The notes beneath the pieces are model-generated. The model was not told the origin of the DNA. It made no database searches and saw only the letters and a program-made list of their open reading frames with translations. 64,000 nucleotides of DNA from Clostridiales bacterium (lineage in GTDB: Bacteria; Bacillota; Clostridia; Christensenellales; Borkfalkiaceae). The stretch covers positions 1-64,000 of the forward strand of contig SVIN01000002.1 in assembly GCA_015069495.1 (NCBI GenBank). Direction: 5' to 3'. Below, piece by piece: positions 26,375 through 35,282 of this stretch (positions within the stretch are counted from its first letter, which is position 1; every line of letters starts with the position of its first letter). The position numbers and the translations under genes are program-made.

Positions 26375-26403
26375 ATTGTAACGCATTTTTTAACGAATGT
26401 CAA
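26375..26403 (-). promoter_or_regulatory. Sigma-A promoter giving a leaderless mRNA
   Basis: Minus-strand TTGACA (26403-26398), 17-bp spacer, TACAAT (26380-26375). The next gene's ATG begins 7 bases past the -10 box, which is where transcription should start. No ribosome site is present. Confidence 0.8.
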
Positions 26404-26442
26404 TTTTTTTGAAAAATCGACGAGAAATTTTTATTTCCATTA

Positions 26443-26471
26443 TTGACTTTTTGTGATTTTTATATTAAAAT
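26443..26471 (+). promoter_or_regulatory. Sigma-A promoter for the DUF1508 gene
   Basis: TTGACT (26443-26448), 17-bp spacer, TAAAAT (26466-26471), with a GGAGAGAG ribosome site before the ATG at 26515. Confidence 0.7.
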
Positions 26472-26514
26472 ATAAAAGAAGAAAGTTTTTTAATACGAAG
26501 GAGAGAGAATACGA

Positions 26515-27705
26515 ATGTTTGACATGCTGATCGAATATTGTAAAAACGAGCCCTTTCATCTATGGACAGTGGTTGTGCCGTTGGCGTTGATTGTGGTATT
26601 TGCGATTGCGCTTATGATAACCGCTTCCAAAAAGGAACGGGCGCAGGCAAAGGAGATTTTACCGCCCGACCTCGAAGCTGAAACGGTGGAACCCACCGAG
26701 GAAAAGCCTCAGCCGACAGTGCAGGAGAAAACCGCCTTGAACAACACTCAACGCATACCTGCCCCCACCGTAGAGGAAAATACAGAGCAAGTCACAGAGG
26801 AAAAACCAAAACGGAAAACAAATCGAAAACCGAAAACAGAACTAGACAAAGATAAGGAGAAGACTATGTTACACGACGAATTGAAAGACATCAACACCGA
26901 CCTTGATTTCTACGAGGAAGACATTTCGGACAGAGTGGCGAGATACAGCGGTAAGTGGGTCATTTGCCGTATTGTTACGCAGGATAATTCCAACGAAGAA
27001 ATTTATTTCTTTGAATTGCACGCTTCCAACGGCGAACGCCTTTTGTCCAGTGAAGAATACACCACCTACAACGGCGCACTCCGCGGGATTGAAACACACA
27101 AGAATAATATATTGAAGGACAACTTCCGTATTACTTTGTCAAAGAAAGGCGATTACGTGTTTAAATTGCTCAACGGTAAAAACGTTTTGTTGTGCATGGG
27201 CGAACATTACGCAACCAGAGCGCGCTGCGAATCTGCCATCGAATCCACCAAGCGATTTGCAAAGACCGCGTTCATTGATGAAAACGTACAAGATCACGTT
27301 GTAAAAGTACCCGTTGAAAATAATGCGCCCTTCCCCACTTTACCCGATGGTTATAACGGGAAATGGATTATCGATTGTAAAATTTCACCCGACGGCGATA
27401 AGGTATATTTCTTTGAATTGTTTGCAAATAACGGCGAACGCCTTTTGTCCAGCGAAGAATATACCACCTATATCGGTGCGGTGAACGGAATCCACACCCA
27501 CAAGACCAATATCCAAAAAGGGAATTTCCGTATCAGTTTGACCAAGCACGGCGATTATATTTATAAGTTGTTGAACAGCAATAATCAGTTGCTTTGCTTG
27601 GGCGAACATTATAAAAACAAGCGCGCATGCCAAAACGCGATTGAATCGGTGAAACGCTTTGCGTTGAATTCTCCCATCTTAACCGACCCTGCATTGACGA
27701 AATAA
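26515..27705 (+). CDS. Membrane protein with two DUF1508 (YegP-like) domains
   Basis: A 396-residue protein. Residues 18-40 form one membrane helix (VVVPLALIVVFAIALMITA). A charged, Pro/Glu/Lys-rich linker runs to about 120. Two YegP-like units follow, each with a strand pattern and helix: FFELHASNGERLLSSEEYTT ... CESAIESTKRFA (about 145-250) and FFELFANNGERLLSSEEYTT ... CQNAIESVKRFA (about 290-385). DUF1508 domains are small and of unknown function, often paired. Here the pair hangs from a membrane anchor on the cytoplasmic side. The linker codons near 26747-26766 contain a dispersed CAACGCATACCTGCCCCC element (reading TQRIPAP). Function unknown. Confidence 0.82.
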   Translation: MFDMLIEYCKNEPFHLWTVVVPLALIVVFAIALMITASKKERAQAKEILPPDLEAETVEPTEEKPQPTVQEKTALNNTQRIPAPTVEENTEQVTEEKPKRKTNRKPKTELDKDKEKTMLHDELKDINTDLDFYEEDISDRVARYSGKWVICRIVTQDNSNEEIYFFELHASNGERLLSSEEYTTYNGALRGIETHKNNILKDNFRITLSKKGDYVFKLLNGKNVLLCMGEHYATRARCESAIESTKRFAKTAFIDENVQDHVVKVPVENNAPFPTLPDGYNGKWIIDCKISPDGDKVYFFELFANNGERLLSSEEYTTYIGAVNGIHTHKTNIQKGNFRISLTKHGDYIYKLLNSNNQLLCLGEHYKNKRACQNAIESVKRFALNSPILTDPALTK

Positions 27706-27719
27706 ATCCTTGTATAATG

Positions 27720-27758
27720 AACGCCTTGCGGTGAAATTCACCGCAAGGCGTTATTTTT
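27720..27758. terminator. Bidirectional terminator
   Basis: AACGCCTTGCGGTGAA (27720-27735) pairs with TTCACCGCAAGGCGTT (27737-27752), followed on the plus strand by ATTTTTTA. It ends the DUF1508 gene and lies just past the end of the convergent DUF2207 gene. Confidence 0.9.
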
Positions 27759-27771
27759 TACCTTTATACAC

Positions 27772-29748
27772 TTATCGAATGCCGCCGCCACCGCCGCCGA
27801 ATCCGCCGCCGCCAAAGCCGCCGAAACTGCCACCGCCGCCGCTTCTGCCAATCACACGGCCTGCGCTGCCCACTTTTTCAGCCATCATACGCGCCATCGA
27901 CGCTGTCATTGAACGATTGACTGCACGATGTATAATGTAGCAATCCAACCAAGTCGTTTCTGCACCTTCGTACCAACTAGGCGGTTGAACAAGCAGTTTT
28001 TTAAACTTGCCTTCCCATTCGTCCGTTACACCCAACACTTGCGCATAAGGCAATACCTTATAATACAGTTCGGGATTTTCTTCCAACATGACCTTAATTT
28101 TGTCCTCTTCCGTGACCACGATAAATTCCTTAAAGCCTAAGATGTCCTCTAACACTTTCAGGTAATCTTCCGTGCGCGATAACGCGCGTTGGGTAATGAA
28201 TGCACTGGCAAATACACCGATACTGAGCACCAATTTTTCCCATTCTGTCATGACGTGCTGTCCCATCGCAAAGATAAACAGTAAAGCAAAGACAGCGACA
28301 AGCACAACCTCTACAGCGCGTAACGCATAGCGTTTGCCCACTTTCCATTTATAGCGATAATTTTCACACATATACCCAATGAAGGCATTGGCAATCAAAG
28401 GAATACCGAGAACCATACCCCAGCCATAACGATACCCACCGCCAATGCGAGCGGAGATAATAAGCGGAAGTAAAAGTGCCAAAAGCACGCCGATGATCGC
28501 ACCGCTGATATAGGCAAAAATGGATTTCGGCTCGTACATGGTAGGCGCGTCGGGGACTTGCTGGATAGCTTTTTGCGACGCTTCGTAGAATTTACCTTCC
28601 AATTTCGACACGTAAATTGCGCGGGACATTCGAGCCGCTGTTTCCGCAGTCGGGTTTTCCACAGGCACCAATTCTGCACCGTTGAACAGACCGTTAAACA
28701 AGGTGCGTTCATACTCAGGCGCATCGTCGGGCAGAACGCCCATGCTAATCAGTTTAGGGTCGTCTTCGTCGGTTAAATCGATTTTGAGATAGCCCTTGTT
28801 TGCAAAGTAATATATCATCGAAGTGATATCTTCGTTGTTGACGGTGCCGTCAATCCATTTCCCCATCTTCATCGGGTCCATTTCATCGGGCGCCTTGATA
28901 TTGGCAACCGTGATAATGTCGCGCTTTTGACCAAAGACTGCCACAACAATCACCGCCAAAACCACACCGATCGCACTGGCGAGCAAAACTTTCCACATAT
29001 CCGCTGTGAATATACGGGTATTCGTATACGAACTCAAAACCCCATCAGGCATGGTAAATTCTAAGGTGATACCGCCAGCAACCATTTCGCTATATCTTTC
29101 CGAGTAAACGATGGGCAACTCGTCTGCGCGCATCGTCAGCGTCTTTTTATCGGCTGACCATGTTTCCGTGACGACGCTGTTTGTAGCCGACCCAAATACG
29201 TCCGTATAAATTTGCGTCGAAGTCGGAGCCTCAGGAAAATGCATATCCACCGTCACGTTATGCAAGGGGACAGTCCAACCAAAACCGATTACGTCTAAGG
29301 TCATACCGTCTTGCACTGTGTTGACACCTTGTTCCATCACGTACGTAATTTCATATGTCCATACTTTACCGCGATAGATACCACCCACACAGTTGACGTC
29401 GATAAAACCGCTTTGTTCTTCGTTGTCCGCAACGTAGAAGTAGAATTCTTCGTTGCCCGCGCAGGTCGCTTGGAAGTTTTCATACCGCGCGCCTTGCGTG
29501 GGTAAGGAACGGTAAAACATACTGCCATAATAAGTATTTACGCGAATGGTTATAAGCTCGCGAACGTCTATTTTTCTGTCTTCGCGCACCGTCATATCCA
29601 CGTCATATTGCTGTACAATAAACGCGTAATTTTCCGCCGCGCTTGCTTTCGTCGCGTACATGCCCCCGCCGTTTCCAATAAACAGCATACACAGCAGGGT
29701 CAAAAACGCCAACAATGCAAGGCGGTATTTTTTGATATCCGTTTTCAT
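27772..29748 (-). CDS. DUF2207 membrane protein with Gly-rich tail
   Basis: A 658-residue protein. It has a signal peptide or first helix at residues 9-30. An extracytoplasmic DUF2207 beta domain covers about 35-235 (AFIVQQYDVDMTVREDRKIDVRELI). A helix at about 250-270 and two or three helices between 405 and 500 follow, then a cytoplasmic region. The protein ends in a Gly-rich tail (GGGGSFGGFGGGGFGG). This is the usual partner of LemA, encoded 10 bases upstream. DUF2207/LemA pairs are common in Bacillota envelopes; the process they serve is not established. Two short stretches (28532-28547 and 29653-29670) carry the dispersed GTACATG element. Confidence 0.9.
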   Translation of the reverse strand: MKTDIKKYRLALLAFLTLLCMLFIGNGGGMYATKASAAENYAFIVQQYDVDMTVREDRKIDVRELITIRVNTYYGSMFYRSLPTQGARYENFQATCAGNEEFYFYVADNEEQSGFIDVNCVGGIYRGKVWTYEITYVMEQGVNTVQDGMTLDVIGFGWTVPLHNVTVDMHFPEAPTSTQIYTDVFGSATNSVVTETWSADKKTLTMRADELPIVYSERYSEMVAGGITLEFTMPDGVLSSYTNTRIFTADMWKVLLASAIGVVLAVIVVAVFGQKRDIITVANIKAPDEMDPMKMGKWIDGTVNNEDITSMIYYFANKGYLKIDLTDEDDPKLISMGVLPDDAPEYERTLFNGLFNGAELVPVENPTAETAARMSRAIYVSKLEGKFYEASQKAIQQVPDAPTMYEPKSIFAYISGAIIGVLLALLLPLIISARIGGGYRYGWGMVLGIPLIANAFIGYMCENYRYKWKVGKRYALRAVEVVLVAVFALLFIFAMGQHVMTEWEKLVLSIGVFASAFITQRALSRTEDYLKVLEDILGFKEFIVVTEEDKIKVMLEENPELYYKVLPYAQVLGVTDEWEGKFKKLLVQPPSWYEGAETTWLDCYIIHRAVNRSMTASMARMMAEKVGSAGRVIGRSGGGGSFGGFGGGGFGGGGGGIR

Positions 29749-29758
29749 TTTTTTACCG

Positions 29759-30364
29759 TTAGAAAGACACCTTCACGTTTTTACGTTCTTCTGCGCTGTC
29801 CAATTCAAAGTAAGGTCTCTTGGTGTAATCTTCACCCATCCCTCTACCAACGATATTCGCAGGGAAAAGTTCCAACTTCGTGTTGAAAGTTTTTACCACA
29901 CCATTGTAATAACGACGCGCGCCTTCCAATTCACCTTCGATGGATTTCAACTGATTTTGTAAATCCAAGAAGTTGGTGTTTGCGTGCAATTCAGGATAGC
30001 TTTCCGCAACCGCAGTAAACATCGTACGCAAGGACGAAGTAAGGTTGTTCGCCGCTGCCATTTTTTCTTCCACAGTCTTTGCGCCCATGGAAAGATTGCG
30101 CGCAGCAACTACCTTTTCCAAGGTTTCGCTTTCGTGCTTTGCATAGCCCTTTACCGTTTCCACAAGGTTCGGGATTAAGTCAAAACGCTTTTTCAAATAC
30201 ACGTCAATGGTCGCCATACCTTCTTCCACACGGTTTTTCAAACGCACGAAATCGTTGCGCGTACCAATCCACCATGCAATGATGGCAATCGCCAATACCA
30301 ATACAACCGCACCGACAATCACACCGACCGTTGCACCGGTACTCCACAATAAAGAATGTAACAT
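29759..30364 (-). CDS. lemA: LemA family protein
   Basis: A 201-residue LemA protein: one N-terminal membrane helix (GVIVGAVVLVLAIAIIAWWIG), then a four-helix bundle with the family signature NRVEEGMATIDVYLKKRFDLIPNLVETVKGYAKHE (about residues 45-80) and ESYPELHANTNFLDLQNQL. The ATG at 30364 has AAGGAG 8 bases upstream, and the longer frame from 30436 is not needed. It ends AEERKNVKVSF. It forms a pair with the DUF2207 gene and precedes it. Confidence 0.92.
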   Translation of the reverse strand: MLHSLLWSTGATVGVIVGAVVLVLAIAIIAWWIGTRNDFVRLKNRVEEGMATIDVYLKKRFDLIPNLVETVKGYAKHESETLEKVVAARNLSMGAKTVEEKMAAANNLTSSLRTMFTAVAESYPELHANTNFLDLQNQLKSIEGELEGARRYYNGVVKTFNTKLELFPANIVGRGMGEDYTKRPYFELDSAEERKNVKVSF

Positions 30365-30450
30365 AGTTCTCTCCTTCGGGGAAATACCCCATTTAGTTAT
30401 TAACAATATTATACTACGCACGCGCGTAAATGTCAATACTTATCACATAA

Positions 30451-30488
30451 AAAAATAGACTTTTACCCATTGGGAAAAAGTCTATTTT
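30451..30488. terminator. Terminator after DUF378 gene
   Basis: On the minus strand AAAATAGACTTTTTCCC, a 3-base loop and GGGTAAAAGTCTATTTT form a long stem with a T run after it. Confidence 0.85.
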
Positions 30489-30491
30489 CGT

Positions 30492-30722
30492 TTAGTTGGC
30501 GCTGCGTCTGTTCTTCAACCAAAGCACGCCGCCCGTAATAAACGGCGAAAGAATCAGCCAAAGCGCCGCAATCGCGATAATCGTGTACACAATTACTGAA
30601 CCGACCGTACGCGCACCCGAGAATACCGTCGATACAAGGTTGAAATCAAACAACCCGAACAAACCCCAGTTCAACGCGCCGACAATCACCAAAATATAGG
30701 CAATAATGTTTGCAATACGCAT
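30492..30722 (-). CDS. Small DUF378 membrane protein (YuzA-like)
   Basis: A 76-residue integral membrane protein starting MRIANIIAYILVIVGALNWG with ATG at 30722 after AGGAGG. The N-terminal ALNWGLFGLFDFNLV is the DUF378 hallmark, followed by a second hydrophobic segment (VIVYTIIAIAALWLIL). Function is unknown in the family; it is present in many Bacillota. The gene has its own terminator and is probably transcribed alone or with the upstream hydrolase, 52 bases away. Confidence 0.88.
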   Translation of the reverse strand: MRIANIIAYILVIVGALNWGLFGLFDFNLVSTVFSGARTVGSVIVYTIIAIAALWLILSPFITGGVLWLKNRRSAN

Positions 30723-30773
30723 AATTGTTTCCCTCCTGATAGCAGTATGTACAATCAAGGGGAATTTATTCTT

Positions 30774-31682
30774 TTAACCAATAAATCGTAAAAGATCCGC
30801 AAACATTTCTTCCCGACAAAGATCGCCGTGAATTTCGTGGCGCATATCCTTGTAAAGTTTACCCACAACCTTTTGATAGCCAACTTTACGGGTAAAGTTG
30901 ATGACGGTGTCCCAATTCTTTTCACCGCCTAAAACCACGTCGTCTCCGCCCGATACAAACAGAATGGGCAGGTTTGGATTTTTCACCTGATATCCGCGTT
31001 TCGTATAGGTGCGTTTCATCAGCTTGAATAAATTTTTAAAACCATTCACCGTAAAGTTGAACCCGCAATAAGGGTCTTCTTGATACGCCTTGACAACTTC
31101 TTCATCGTGGGTCAACCACGAACCTTTCCCTGCCTTGGCGAAATCCTCTCCCCCTTTTCCAATGGAAAGGTGATGTAATAATTTGCTTCTATGCCGTTGT
31201 CCTTTGAACAAACCGATTATGGATGCCAAAGCGACCGCAATCCCCGCCAAAGGATTACGCGCGGGCGAACCGCACACAATCAGCTTATCAATCAAATCAT
31301 CGTGTTCGCGCAGATAACAACGCACGACCATCGACCCCATGCTGTGCCCAAACAAAATCACGGGCAGGTTGGGGTATTCTTTTTTCAAATACTCGGTGAC
31401 TTGCACACAATCCTCCACCACCGCTTCGCCGTTGGGGTCGTTAAACCAACCGAGGTCGTCCTCGTTCGCGGCGCTTTCCCCATGACCGCGATGATCGTAG
31501 CACGCGACAATATACCCATTCGCAGCCAAAAAACGCATCAACGGAACGTAGCGTTTTTTGTGTTCGCACATACCATGTACGAGTTGAACGATACCTCTTG
31601 GTCTCACGCCAGGTTCACACACAATCCCTTGCAAGGGTAAGCCGTCATAGTTGGAAGTCACGATAAATTTCTTTCCCGTCAT
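30774..31682 (-). CDS. Alpha/beta hydrolase, monoacylglycerol-lipase-like
   Basis: A 302-residue serine hydrolase (S33/Hydrolase_4). The oxyanion segment VQLVHGMCEHKKRY is near residue 32, the nucleophile elbow FGHSMGS near 112, the acid in VSGGDDVV near 250, and the catalytic His in MRHEIHGD near 285. Such enzymes release fatty acids from monoacylglycerols or lysophospholipids. No signal peptide is seen, so it is cytoplasmic. Two ATG codons are adjacent and the second (31682) is better spaced from GAGGTG. A palindrome at the transcription start suggests repression. Confidence 0.88.
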   Translation of the reverse strand: MTGKKFIVTSNYDGLPLQGIVCEPGVRPRGIVQLVHGMCEHKKRYVPLMRFLAANGYIVACYDHRGHGESAANEDDLGWFNDPNGEAVVEDCVQVTEYLKKEYPNLPVILFGHSMGSMVVRCYLREHDDLIDKLIVCGSPARNPLAGIAVALASIIGLFKGQRHRSKLLHHLSIGKGGEDFAKAGKGSWLTHDEEVVKAYQEDPYCGFNFTVNGFKNLFKLMKRTYTKRGYQVKNPNLPILFVSGGDDVVLGGEKNWDTVINFTRKVGYQKVVGKLYKDMRHEIHGDLCREEMFADLLRFIG

Positions 31683-31718
31683 CATGTCACCTCATCATTT
31701 TAACCAAAGCAGGAGTCA

Positions 31719-31765
31719 AACCTGTCAGGTTAACTTTATTATATCACACTTTATACAATTGTCAA
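31719..31765 (-). promoter_or_regulatory. Promoter and operator-like palindrome for the hydrolase
   Basis: Minus-strand TTGACA (31765-31760), 16-bp spacer, TATAAT (31743-31738). At the expected start site lies a 13-bp palindrome AACCTGTCAGGTT (31719-31731). Position over the transcription start is typical of a repressor site; the regulator is unknown. Confidence 0.65.
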
Positions 31766-31776
31766 GACTTTACCGT

Positions 31777-31809
31777 AAAAAAATGGATGGCGAACCACCC
31801 ATTTTTTTA
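31777..31809 (-). terminator. Terminator of the ABC exporter gene
   Basis: AAAAAAATGG/CCATTTTTTT arms with an inner TGG/CCA pair, followed by T on both sides, 8 bases past the minus-strand ABC gene. Confidence 0.85.
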
Positions 31810-31816
31810 TCATAAA

Positions 31817-34465
31817 TTATTCACTGCGAAGGGCAACCACGGGGTCTTTCTTCGCCGCCGCATTTGCGGGGATTAAACCGCTGATCAAGGTCAAGCAGAT
31901 ACTGATGATAACCATGGTAATTGCCGAAGCTACGGGCAGGGATGCCAAGGTGGAAATCCCTGTCAGCGTACCCAACAAGGCATTGATACCCACGGATACG
32001 GCATACGTGAAGCCAACACCAATCACACCCGATGCAAGACCGATGATGAAAGTTTCCGCATTGAACAAGTTTTTGATATCCTTCTTTCTCGCGCCCAACG
32101 AACGCAATACGCCGATTTCCTTGACGCGTTCTACCACCGATACGTAAGTGATGATACCAATCATGACCGAAGATACCACCAAGGATATCGAGGTGAATGC
32201 CACCAATACGTAGGTCACGGCATTGAGCATCGTTTCCACCATACTCATCATCATGCTGACGGTATCGGTGTATTTCACCTGCTGCGCTTCTTCGTGCGTA
32301 TTATTCCAATCGTCCAAATATTGCAACAAACCGTCTTTCGTTTGGAAATTTTCGGTGTAAATCGAGATGGTGCTGACCGTATCGATTGCGCAAAGCGCGC
32401 GTTTCATTTTCGTCCAATCCTTCTTTAACACCGCTTCCATCGCATACGATTGCAGGTTTTCCGAGGTAAAAGTCAAGCTCGTCGCATTCGCCTCATCATT
32501 TACCCACTTGGAAATTTCCGATTGCCTATTCGCCGCGATGTATTCGTCCACCAATTTTTCGGTCAAGTTCAACCCACTGGCAAGACAGCCCGAGGTACGG
32601 CCTTCTTTCAAACGTAACACACCAGAAATCTTCACCTTTACTCCGTTTTTCTCATCCAACTGCTCACGCGTACCCTCATAAGTAAACGCATACGGAACCA
32701 TGGGATTTTCATTTTTCGTATACACGTCATCATTGTTATACAGCATATATTCTTTCCCGACGATTTCCGCGAAAGGTATGGGGTCAGCTTGTTCGCGGTC
32801 TTCCGAATACAGCGTGGTAAAGAAGGCTTCTTCACTAAGCAACCCCAACTGCACCAAGGTCAAGTCGGTCACGTCGTTATTTTTACCAACGACAAGCACC
32901 GCTTCGTTGACACTCTTGGGGAAATCCCCGCCGATGATATCGTATTCGCTCAACACGTACTGGTTAAAGCGTTCGTCCGCGAAATCCGCGGTACCAGGCA
33001 TTTTGTTGACCACTGCGCCCAAATAGCTGACCAAGTACGCAAGGTCAGTATATTGTTTGTCTTCCGTGGTGTCCATCTCGTTCAGTTTCTGCACGTAAGT
33101 TTCCTTTAAGGTAGACAGCGAAAGGACTTGCGTACTCTTTTCCGCGCCGTTGCTACCAAATTCCACCGTCGTATAGAGGTTGTGGATAACGTCTTCCCCG
33201 TAACCGTATTGAATGGCGGTGTAATATTCTTTCGGCATATTTTCCAAATACGCAAGATATTCATCCGACAAATCATTGGTAACCTGCATACCCTGTGCCA
33301 TGTTGGTTAAGAAAGAGTTGACGTATACCTTATCTTTGAGTTTGCTAAGGTCGGGCATCTCGTTGGCAGAAGTCATCCCCATCATGATGGCGTCCATATC
33401 CATGGTCGTTTGCGCAATTTCAATAGGGTTGTAGGAAAGCATGTCTTCTTCCGTATCCAATATGTAGCCGTTAAATCCATTGGACAACGCCAAAACCAAA
33501 CACACACTGATGATACCGATACTGCCCGCAACGCTGGTCACTGCCGTTCTGCCCTTTTTCATCAAAAGGTTTTTCGCGCTTAAACCAAGCGAAGTTTTAA
33601 AGGACATCGAGGATTTTTCACGCTTTCTGCGTTCGATTTTTCTCGCCTCACGCATTGCTTTTTTCTGCGCTTTTACGTCCAAAACTTCTTCCGTAGGCGC
33701 AGTTTCTTCCGCTTCTTGGGTAATCATTTCTATCGGCGTACCGTCCAAGTTTTCAGGCACTTCGTCCCATTGCGCTTTTTCCTCGCCGTTGTAAGGGTTG
33801 CTGTCGGAAACCACCAAGCCGTCCTGCAAGCGCACGATACGTGTGGAATATTCTTCCGCAAGTTCGGGGTTGTGCGTAACCATGATCACCAAACGCTCGC
33901 CCGCGATTTCACGAATCAAATCCATGATTTGTACGCTGGTTACGGTATCCAACGCACCCGTGGGTTCGTCCGCAAGTAAAATTTCGGGGTTATTCACCAA
34001 CGCGCGGGCGATGGCAACACGTTGCATTTGACCGCCCGAAAGTTGGTTGGGTTTCTTGTGGAATTCTTTCCCCAGTCCTACTTTACGCAATGCGTCTTCC
34101 GCACGGCGTCTTCTTTCTTCCCTCGAAATCCCCGCAATTGTCAACGCAATTTCCACGTTGCCAAGCACCGTTTGGTGCGGGATGAGATTGTACGATTGGA
34201 AGACAAACCCGATACGATGGTTACGGTAGACGTCCCAATCGTGATCCTTGTAATCCTTGGTCGATTTTCCGCAAATCACCAAATCCCCTTCCGTGTAATG
34301 ATCCAACCCGCCGATAATATTCAAAAGGGTGGTTTTCCCGCAACCGGACGGACCCAAAATGGAAACGAACTCATTCTTGCGGAAACGTAACTCTACACCC
34401 TTTAACGCCTGCACCGTTAAGTTAGCTGTTTTATAATCTTTTTTAATCCCTGTTAATTGTAACAT
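31817..34465 (-). CDS. MacB-like ABC exporter, ATPase fused to FtsX-type permease
   Basis: An 882-residue single-chain half-transporter. The ATPase (residues 1-235) has Walker A GPSGCGKTT at 38, the signature LSGGQMQRVAIARAL, and Walker B ILLADEPTGALD. A charged linker of about 60 residues leads to the first membrane helix near 310. A large extracytoplasmic domain covers about 340-740. Three C-terminal helices with the FtsX pattern (ISLVVSSVMIGIITYVSVVERVKEIGVLRSLGARKKD) follow, and it ends AAKKDPVVALRSE. It probably works as a dimer exporting or extracting peptides or lipids. It is the last gene after the MarR regulator. Confidence 0.9.
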   Translation of the reverse strand: MLQLTGIKKDYKTANLTVQALKGVELRFRKNEFVSILGPSGCGKTTLLNIIGGLDHYTEGDLVICGKSTKDYKDHDWDVYRNHRIGFVFQSYNLIPHQTVLGNVEIALTIAGISREERRRRAEDALRKVGLGKEFHKKPNQLSGGQMQRVAIARALVNNPEILLADEPTGALDTVTSVQIMDLIREIAGERLVIMVTHNPELAEEYSTRIVRLQDGLVVSDSNPYNGEEKAQWDEVPENLDGTPIEMITQEAEETAPTEEVLDVKAQKKAMREARKIERRKREKSSMSFKTSLGLSAKNLLMKKGRTAVTSVAGSIGIISVCLVLALSNGFNGYILDTEEDMLSYNPIEIAQTTMDMDAIMMGMTSANEMPDLSKLKDKVYVNSFLTNMAQGMQVTNDLSDEYLAYLENMPKEYYTAIQYGYGEDVIHNLYTTVEFGSNGAEKSTQVLSLSTLKETYVQKLNEMDTTEDKQYTDLAYLVSYLGAVVNKMPGTADFADERFNQYVLSEYDIIGGDFPKSVNEAVLVVGKNNDVTDLTLVQLGLLSEEAFFTTLYSEDREQADPIPFAEIVGKEYMLYNNDDVYTKNENPMVPYAFTYEGTREQLDEKNGVKVKISGVLRLKEGRTSGCLASGLNLTEKLVDEYIAANRQSEISKWVNDEANATSLTFTSENLQSYAMEAVLKKDWTKMKRALCAIDTVSTISIYTENFQTKDGLLQYLDDWNNTHEEAQQVKYTDTVSMMMSMVETMLNAVTYVLVAFTSISLVVSSVMIGIITYVSVVERVKEIGVLRSLGARKKDIKNLFNAETFIIGLASGVIGVGFTYAVSVGINALLGTLTGISTLASLPVASAITMVIISICLTLISGLIPANAAAKKDPVVALRSE

Positions 34466-34495
34466 ACGCCACCTCTGTATTTTATAAACAACCTT

Positions 34496-34537
34496 CCAAA
34501 TAAAAAGGAGGAGTGCATCCCCCTCTTATTTATTTGG
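34496..34537 (-). terminator. Hairpin between marR-type gene and ABC gene
   Basis: On the minus strand CCAAATAAATAAGAGGGG pairs with CTCCTCCTTTTTATTTGG. It starts at the MarR stop codon. It may reduce readthrough into the exporter gene or protect the mRNA end; the T tract lies partly inside the stem, so strong termination is uncertain. Confidence 0.4.
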
Positions 34538-35039
34538 TGTATTTTCTTTTTGCAACAAAATCTGCCTTTTCCGTTTCAACCAATGCACAGAATTCTTCAA
34601 ATGCCTTGCACATCGTGTTGAATCTTTCCACGCCGAATTTCTTAACCACTCTGCCAACGAAGTCCGCGCAAATTTTCAAATCTTCCCCATAATTTTGCAA
34701 CGCTTCTTCCGTGATTTCGATGTAAGCGATTTTTCTATCCACGTCATCCGCCACACGTTTCACGATCCCCTGCGCTTCCAAACGGTTTACAATTTGTGAA
34801 ATAGCCGATCTGGTCAAACCAAGCAAATCGGCAAGCTGTGTGGATATCAAACGCTGTCCAACGTATCTATACGCCATAATTTCACCCAGCAAACGCATTT
34901 CCGTATTGCTGAAACGGGTTGACCTATCCGAAACCGACAAATTGTTCATCTGCTTCATGATTACGAATACATCGTTGAGGTATTTTTCGTTGCCAACCGC
35001 TTTCTTTTCCACTTTCAAGTTTTTTGTCTTGCTTGCCAT
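34530..35039 (-). CDS. MarR-family regulator of the exporter
   Basis: A 169-residue winged-helix regulator. The recognition region is ISTQLADLLGLTRSAISQIVNRLEAQGIVKRVADDVDRKIAYIEIT (about residues 64-108). The N-terminal 18 residues are very basic, which is unusual. GAGGAG precedes the ATG. It lies 64 bases upstream of the MacB-like exporter in the same orientation, the usual layout for a drug- or peptide-responsive repressor that controls itself and its exporter. Confidence 0.88.
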   Translation of the reverse strand: MASKTKNLKVEKKAVGNEKYLNDVFVIMKQMNNLSVSDRSTRFSNTEMRLLGEIMAYRYVGQRLISTQLADLLGLTRSAISQIVNRLEAQGIVKRVADDVDRKIAYIEITEEALQNYGEDLKICADFVGRVVKKFGVERFNTMCKAFEEFCALVETEKADFVAKRKYTK

Positions 35040-35078
35040 GTCTTTCTCCTCAATTGCAATTTCTTTTGTTCATTAAGT

Positions 35079-35108
35079 ATTATACTATACATTATATAAC
35101 ATTGTCAA
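35079..35108 (-). promoter_or_regulatory. Sigma-A promoter of the marR-exporter operon
   Basis: Minus-strand TTGACA (35108-35103), 18-bp spacer, TATAAT (35084-35079). The spacer has the alternating TATATAA sequence in which a MarR operator could lie; no perfect palindrome is visible. Confidence 0.75.
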
Positions 35109-35217
35109 TAATTCAAAAACCTTTCTGTAATAATTTCGTCTATTTTTCACAAAAAAATGTTAAATTAATTAAATATATAGAAAAATACAGAAAGTTTTTA
35201 CTTTTTTCATAAAGGAC

Positions 35218-35246
35218 TTGTCAAAAGCTGAAAAAGGTGATATAAT
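35218..35246 (+). promoter_or_regulatory. Sigma-A promoter of the first M18 aminopeptidase
   Basis: TTGTCA (35218-35223), 17-bp spacer, TATAAT (35241-35246), start codon at 35283 with a TTGGAG site. Confidence 0.75.
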
Positions 35247-35282
35247 AGCAGTTAGAAAATAAAATGTGACATTGGAGCAAAT

